DNA from: Martinezella tropici
GTDB lineage: Bacteria; Pseudomonadota; Alphaproteobacteria; Rhizobiales; Rhizobiaceae
Direction of reading: 5' to 3'
NCBI GenBank assembly: GCA_000799755.1
Contig: JUHI01000021.1
Location: 52,232 to 116,231 of the forward strand
DNA: 64,000 nt
Position numbers and translations under genes: made by a program. Below are positions 61,075 through 64,000 of the stretch, in pieces. The notes under the pieces were generated by a model. That model saw only the letters and a program-made list of their open reading frames with translations. It was not told the origin of the DNA and made no database searches. Numbering within the stretch: position 1 is the first letter of the stretch; each line of letters opens with the position of its first letter.

Positions 61075-62157
61075 TCAATGCCGCTTGTCGGCCGCCAGGA
61101 TTTCGCGGGCGATCTGATCCAGGCCGACCGTCCTGTCGACGCCGCCGTGGGCGATCGCTTCCTTGGGCATGCCGAAGACAACGGATGTCTCTTCGTCCTG
61201 CGCCACGGTGAAGGCGCCGGCGTCGTGCATTTCCTTCATGCCGCGCGCGCCATCATCACCCATGCCGGTCATGATGACGCCCATGGCGTTGCCAGCCGCC
61301 GAGCGCGCAGCCGAGCGGAAGAGCACGTCGACGGAGGGTCGATGCCGGGAGACGAGGGGGCCGTCCTTGATCGCGACGACATAACGCGCGCCCTGACGTT
61401 CCAGCAGCATGTGCTTGCCGCCGGGTGCAATCAGCACATGACCGCGCAGAACCGCATCGCCGTGCTCCGCTTCCTTGACCTCGACCTCGCAAAGACTGTT
61501 CAGGCGCTTGGCGAAGGCGGCGGTGAACTTTTCCGGCATATGCTGCACGATGACCATGCCGGGCGTGTTGGCCGGGAGCGCCATGAGCAGTTCGCGTAGC
61601 GCCTCCGTGCCGCCCGTCGAGGCCCCGACGCAAACGATCATTTCAGTGGTCTTGGCCATTGCCCTGCCGCTCGGCGGCGGCAAAACGGCATCTGCCGTCA
61701 GCTTGGCCGAGGGTTCGGCTGTCGCGACGATACGCCGGCGCGTGCTGCCGAGCCGTGCCGCTGCCGCACCTTTGACCGTTTCGCGGATCATCGCAGCCGT
61801 TTCGGCAAGATGATCGGCGGCCGCGATCTTCGGTTTCAGAATGATGTCGACCGCGCCAGCCTCCAGCGCCTGCATTAAGGTTTCCGAGCCGGCCTCGGTC
61901 AGCGACGAGCACATGACGACCGGGATCGGCCGCTGCGCCATCAGCTTGCGCAGGAAGGTGATACCGTCCATCCGCGGCATTTCGACATCGAGCGTAATGA
62001 CGTCCGGTATCTCTTCCTGGATCTTCTTCGCAGCCATGAAGGGGTCGGAGGCGACGCCCATGACCTCGATCTCCGGATCTGCCGACAGCACTTGCGTCAT
62101 GACCTGACGGACGCTGGCGGAATCGTCGACGATGAGCACACGGATCTTCTTGGCCAT
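61075..62157 (-). CDS. cheB: chemotaxis methylesterase CheB
   Basis: Receptor-modifying enzyme, 360 residues. The N-terminal receiver domain has DD at residues 11-12, phosphoacceptor Asp57 in ITLDVEMPRMDG and Lys in LKPK. A linker leads to the methylesterase domain with Ser in GASTGG, His in QHMPEKFT and Asp in GMGDDGARG. The ATG at 62157 is 5 bases after the cheR stop with AAGGG upstream. It removes methyl groups from receptors when phosphorylated by CheA, which is not in the window. Confidence 0.94.
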   Translation of the reverse strand: MAKKIRVLIVDDSASVRQVMTQVLSADPEIEVMGVASDPFMAAKKIQEEIPDVITLDVEMPRMDGITFLRKLMAQRPIPVVMCSSLTEAGSETLMQALEAGAVDIILKPKIAAADHLAETAAMIRETVKGAAAARLGSTRRRIVATAEPSAKLTADAVLPPPSGRAMAKTTEMIVCVGASTGGTEALRELLMALPANTPGMVIVQHMPEKFTAAFAKRLNSLCEVEVKEAEHGDAVLRGHVLIAPGGKHMLLERQGARYVVAIKDGPLVSRHRPSVDVLFRSAARSAAGNAMGVIMTGMGDDGARGMKEMHDAGAFTVAQDEETSVVFGMPKEAIAHGGVDRTVGLDQIAREILAADKRH

Positions 62158-62162
62158 GGGTG

Positions 62163-63014
62163 TCAGACCCTTCTGAAAACCGTATTGGCGACCTGCTTGA
62201 CCGGCAGGTTGAGCCCGCTGATCGTCTCGGAGTGGCCGACATAGAGGAAGCCCCCCGTCACCAGCTTGTCGCAAAGCCTCGAGAGGACCTTTTCCTGCGT
62301 CGGCTTGTCGAAATAGATGAGCACGTTGCGGCAGAAGACGATATGAACCTTATCGCCGATTTCATAGGCGCGATCCATGAGATTGAGACGGCCGAAGCCG
62401 ATCCGTGAGCGCAGCCTGGGGTGAATCCGGACTTCGCCTCGTTCCGGATCGCGCGCCTCCATGACATAGCGAAGCCGCCTTTGTCGGTCGACCGGGTCGA
62501 TCATCGATGAGGGGTAGACGCCCCTGCGCGCCGCCCTGAGGACGTCAGTTGAAAGGTCCGTGGCGAGAATGCTGTATTCCGGGGCACCGTGGGCGTCGCG
62601 ATAGTCTTCCATGACCATTGCGATCGTATAGGGTTCCGCGCCGGTGGAGCAGGCAGCGCTCCAGATTCTGAGGCGGCCATGGCCTGCCGCCAGAAGTTCG
62701 GGCAGGGCGGCATTCTCCATGTGCTCGAAATGCTTCGGTTCCCGGAAGAAGTCCGTCTTGTTCGTCGTCACGGCATCGATCAGATGGATCGCCTCGCGGT
62801 CGATGCCGCCGCGCTTGAAAAGATAGTCGCAATAGTCGTCGAGGTCGCCGATCCCGGTTGCTCGCAACCGGCGCCGCAACCGCCCCTCCAGCATCGTGCG
62901 CTTGCCCGGAGGCATCTTGATGCCGCTGTAGTCGTAGATGTAACGGGCAAGCTGGTCGAAATTCCGCCGGCTCAACCCCTTGTCACCGTATTCTCTCAAA
63001 TCCTGCATTGCCAC
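62163..63014 (-). CDS. cheR: chemotaxis methyltransferase CheR
   Basis: S-adenosylmethionine-dependent receptor methyltransferase, 283 residues. The N-terminal helical domain is residues about 10-80. The catalytic domain has TNKTDFFREPKHF, the SAM site IWSAACSTGAEPYTIAM, and HIVFCRNVLIYFD followed by GGFLYVGHSETI. The start is GTG at 63014 or ATG at 63008, neither with a clear ribosome site. It lies between cheW and cheB in one operon. Confidence 0.94.
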   Translation of the reverse strand: MAMQDLREYGDKGLSRRNFDQLARYIYDYSGIKMPPGKRTMLEGRLRRRLRATGIGDLDDYCDYLFKRGGIDREAIHLIDAVTTNKTDFFREPKHFEHMENAALPELLAAGHGRLRIWSAACSTGAEPYTIAMVMEDYRDAHGAPEYSILATDLSTDVLRAARRGVYPSSMIDPVDRQRRLRYVMEARDPERGEVRIHPRLRSRIGFGRLNLMDRAYEIGDKVHIVFCRNVLIYFDKPTQEKVLSRLCDKLVTGGFLYVGHSETISGLNLPVKQVANTVFRRV

Positions 63015-63027
63015 GCGACGATCTCAC

Positions 63028-63537
63028 TCAAACAGCGGCGAACTCGGGGGCCCTATGGCCGGTGCCTACTCCCATCAGCGACACCTTGTCGGTCGATGAG
63101 AAAAGCTTCGCGAGATCGATGATGACAACGAACCCACCGTCGCGGCGCACGACGCCGGCAATGTATTCGGACGGCCAGCGCACCCCGATATCGGGGGCGC
63201 TTTCGATCGACTGATGCTTGAAGGACGTCACCTCGAAGACGCGATCGGCGACCAGGCCGAGCGTTAGGGCCTTGTCCGTGATCGGGATGTCGATCACGAG
63301 GATGCGCGTGTGCGGCGTCTTCGTGGTGGCCGACATGCCCAGACGCAGGCGCAGGTCGATAACCGGCACGCCCTGACCGCGCACGTCCCGGAGGCCGAGC
63401 AGATAGTCAGGTCCATGCGGAATGCGGAAGGCGTCCTGATGGTCCAGGATTTCCCGGACCACCTCGACAGGCACGGCGAAGCTTTCATCGCCGAGGCCGA
63501 ACGTCACATATTGAGCTTCGGTGCTGGTTGCAGCCAT
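63028..63537 (-). CDS. cheW: chemotaxis coupling protein CheW
   Basis: Adaptor linking receptors to the CheA kinase, 169 residues. It shows YVTFGLGDESFAVPVEVVREIL, LGLRDVRGQGVPVIDLRLRLG and LGLVADRVFEV, the typical two-barrel CheW pattern. Its ATG directly follows the stop of the receptor gene (TAA then ATG), so the two are coupled. Confidence 0.94.
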   Translation of the reverse strand: MAATSTEAQYVTFGLGDESFAVPVEVVREILDHQDAFRIPHGPDYLLGLRDVRGQGVPVIDLRLRLGMSATTKTPHTRILVIDIPITDKALTLGLVADRVFEVTSFKHQSIESAPDIGVRWPSEYIAGVVRRDGGFVVIIDLAKLFSSTDKVSLMGVGTGHRAPEFAAV

Positions 63538-64000
63538 TTATGCGCTCTCCCTGAAGTCGTTGTCGTCGGCATCGGGTCCGCCCATTGACATGTCGAGGGT
63601 GAAGCCCTTGAGGCGAGCTTGCTGGGCGGCGACGCTGTTGTCGGCGCGTGTCGCAGGGGCTCTGGCAGCTGGTGCCTTAGCGGCAGGCTTCGGCTTGGCC
63701 AGGCTTGCGGCATGATGCACCGGGGCGTGGACGGCCTGAGCCTTGCGGGCATTGGCCTGCTCGACGCGGAAGAAGGCGATGGAGGCCTGCAGTTCCTCGG
63801 CCTGGGCGGCGAGTTCCTCGGAGGTCGCCGACATTTCCTCGGATGCGCCGGCATTTTGCTGCGTCACCTTGTCGAGCTGCTGGATCGCCTCGTTGATCTG
63901 CGATGCGCCGATGTCCTGCTCGCGGCATGCGGCCGAGATCTCGGCGACCAGTTCGGCGGTCTTGCGGATATCGGGCACCAGACGCGAGAGCATGTCGCCG
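63538..64000 (-). CDS. methyl-accepting chemotaxis protein, C-terminal part only
   Basis: The last 153 residues or so of a chemoreceptor. The C-terminal coiled-coil of the signalling domain is visible (DIGASQINEAIQQLDKVTQQ, then GASEEMSATSEELAAQAEEL), followed by an Ala/Pro/Lys-rich linker and a tail with no CheR-binding pentapeptide of the NWETF type. The N-terminal sensor and most of the signalling domain are outside the window. First seen gene of the operon mcp-cheW-cheR-cheB. Confidence 0.92.
   Translation of the reverse strand, partial: GDMLSRLVPDIRKTAELVAEISAACREQDIGASQINEAIQQLDKVTQQNAGASEEMSATSEELAAQAEELQASIAFFRVEQANARKAQAVHAPVHHAASLAKPKPAAKAPAARAPATRADNSVAAQQARLKGFTLDMSMGGPDADDNDFRESA

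Noticed and set aside
1..64000. CRISPR arrays, insertion sequences, tRNA or rRNA genes, integrase attachment sites
   Set aside because: No regularly spaced repeats, transposase, integrase or RNA-gene sequence was seen on either strand.

Overview
The window reads as DNA from a soil alphaproteobacterium of the Rhizobium group. The basis is GC-rich coding sequence, a large set of sugar and polyamine-type ABC transporters with ROK, RpiR, LysR and GntR regulators, a DUF1217 repeat protein of the rhizobial kind, a bdhA-adc pair, and an interspersed palindromic element at 46069-46172 of the type common between rhizobial genes. No rRNA, tRNA, IS element, phage gene or CRISPR array was seen. Gene density is high and no broken gene was found. 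Only the first and last genes are cut, by the window edges. The content is mostly accessory, which would suit a secondary chromosome or a variable chromosomal arm, but the sequence alone does not prove the replicon type.

Region 1 (1-24740) is an envelope block. A HlyD-family adaptor with two ABC-2 permeases (1-3206) lies divergent from a DHA2-type MFS exporter (3619-5163). An EnvZ/OmpR-like two-component system (5446-7475) is divergent from a four-gene RND pump operon of the MdtABC/MuxABC-OpmB type (7791-16841). It is followed by unlinked copies of bamA (17011-19338) and lptD (19646-21997), away from their usual neighbours. A second two-component system, related in sequence to the first, closes the block (22621-24740). 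Similar TTACTTAACA-type elements lie upstream of bamA (tandem), lptD (degenerate tandem) and the MFS gene (single), always in the same orientation relative to the gene. This block is the best candidate in the window for an undescribed system: a dedicated, regulated second outer-membrane assembly set coupled to drug export.

Region 2 (24780-32992) holds a ROK repressor facing a five-gene sugar operon (dehydrogenase, isomerase/epimerase, hydrolase, pentulose-phosphate-type epimerase, ROK kinase) with no transporter, then a six-unit DUF1217 protein. Region 3 (33117-39937) holds an araFGH arabinose-type transporter, a GntR/FadR regulator, and a divergent SDR/LysR pair. Region 4 (39988-46074) is a PotABCD-like transporter with a P1-family peptidase and an RpiR regulator. 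A HexR-like palindrome lies just upstream of the ATPase gene.

Region 5 (46255-60347) is metabolic: a secreted hypothetical protein, a SnoaL-like protein, a trans-sulfuration-type PLP enzyme, polyphosphate kinase 2, a bdhA/adc/patatin group for ketone-body and storage-polymer metabolism, a CGNR regulator divergent from three enzyme genes (two of which lack a normally essential catalytic residue), a periplasmic hypothetical protein, a GMC oxidoreductase with an SDR, and an orphan ParA-type ATPase. Region 6 (60575-64000) has a GNAT acetyltransferase and part of a chemotaxis operon (mcp, cheW, cheR, cheB).
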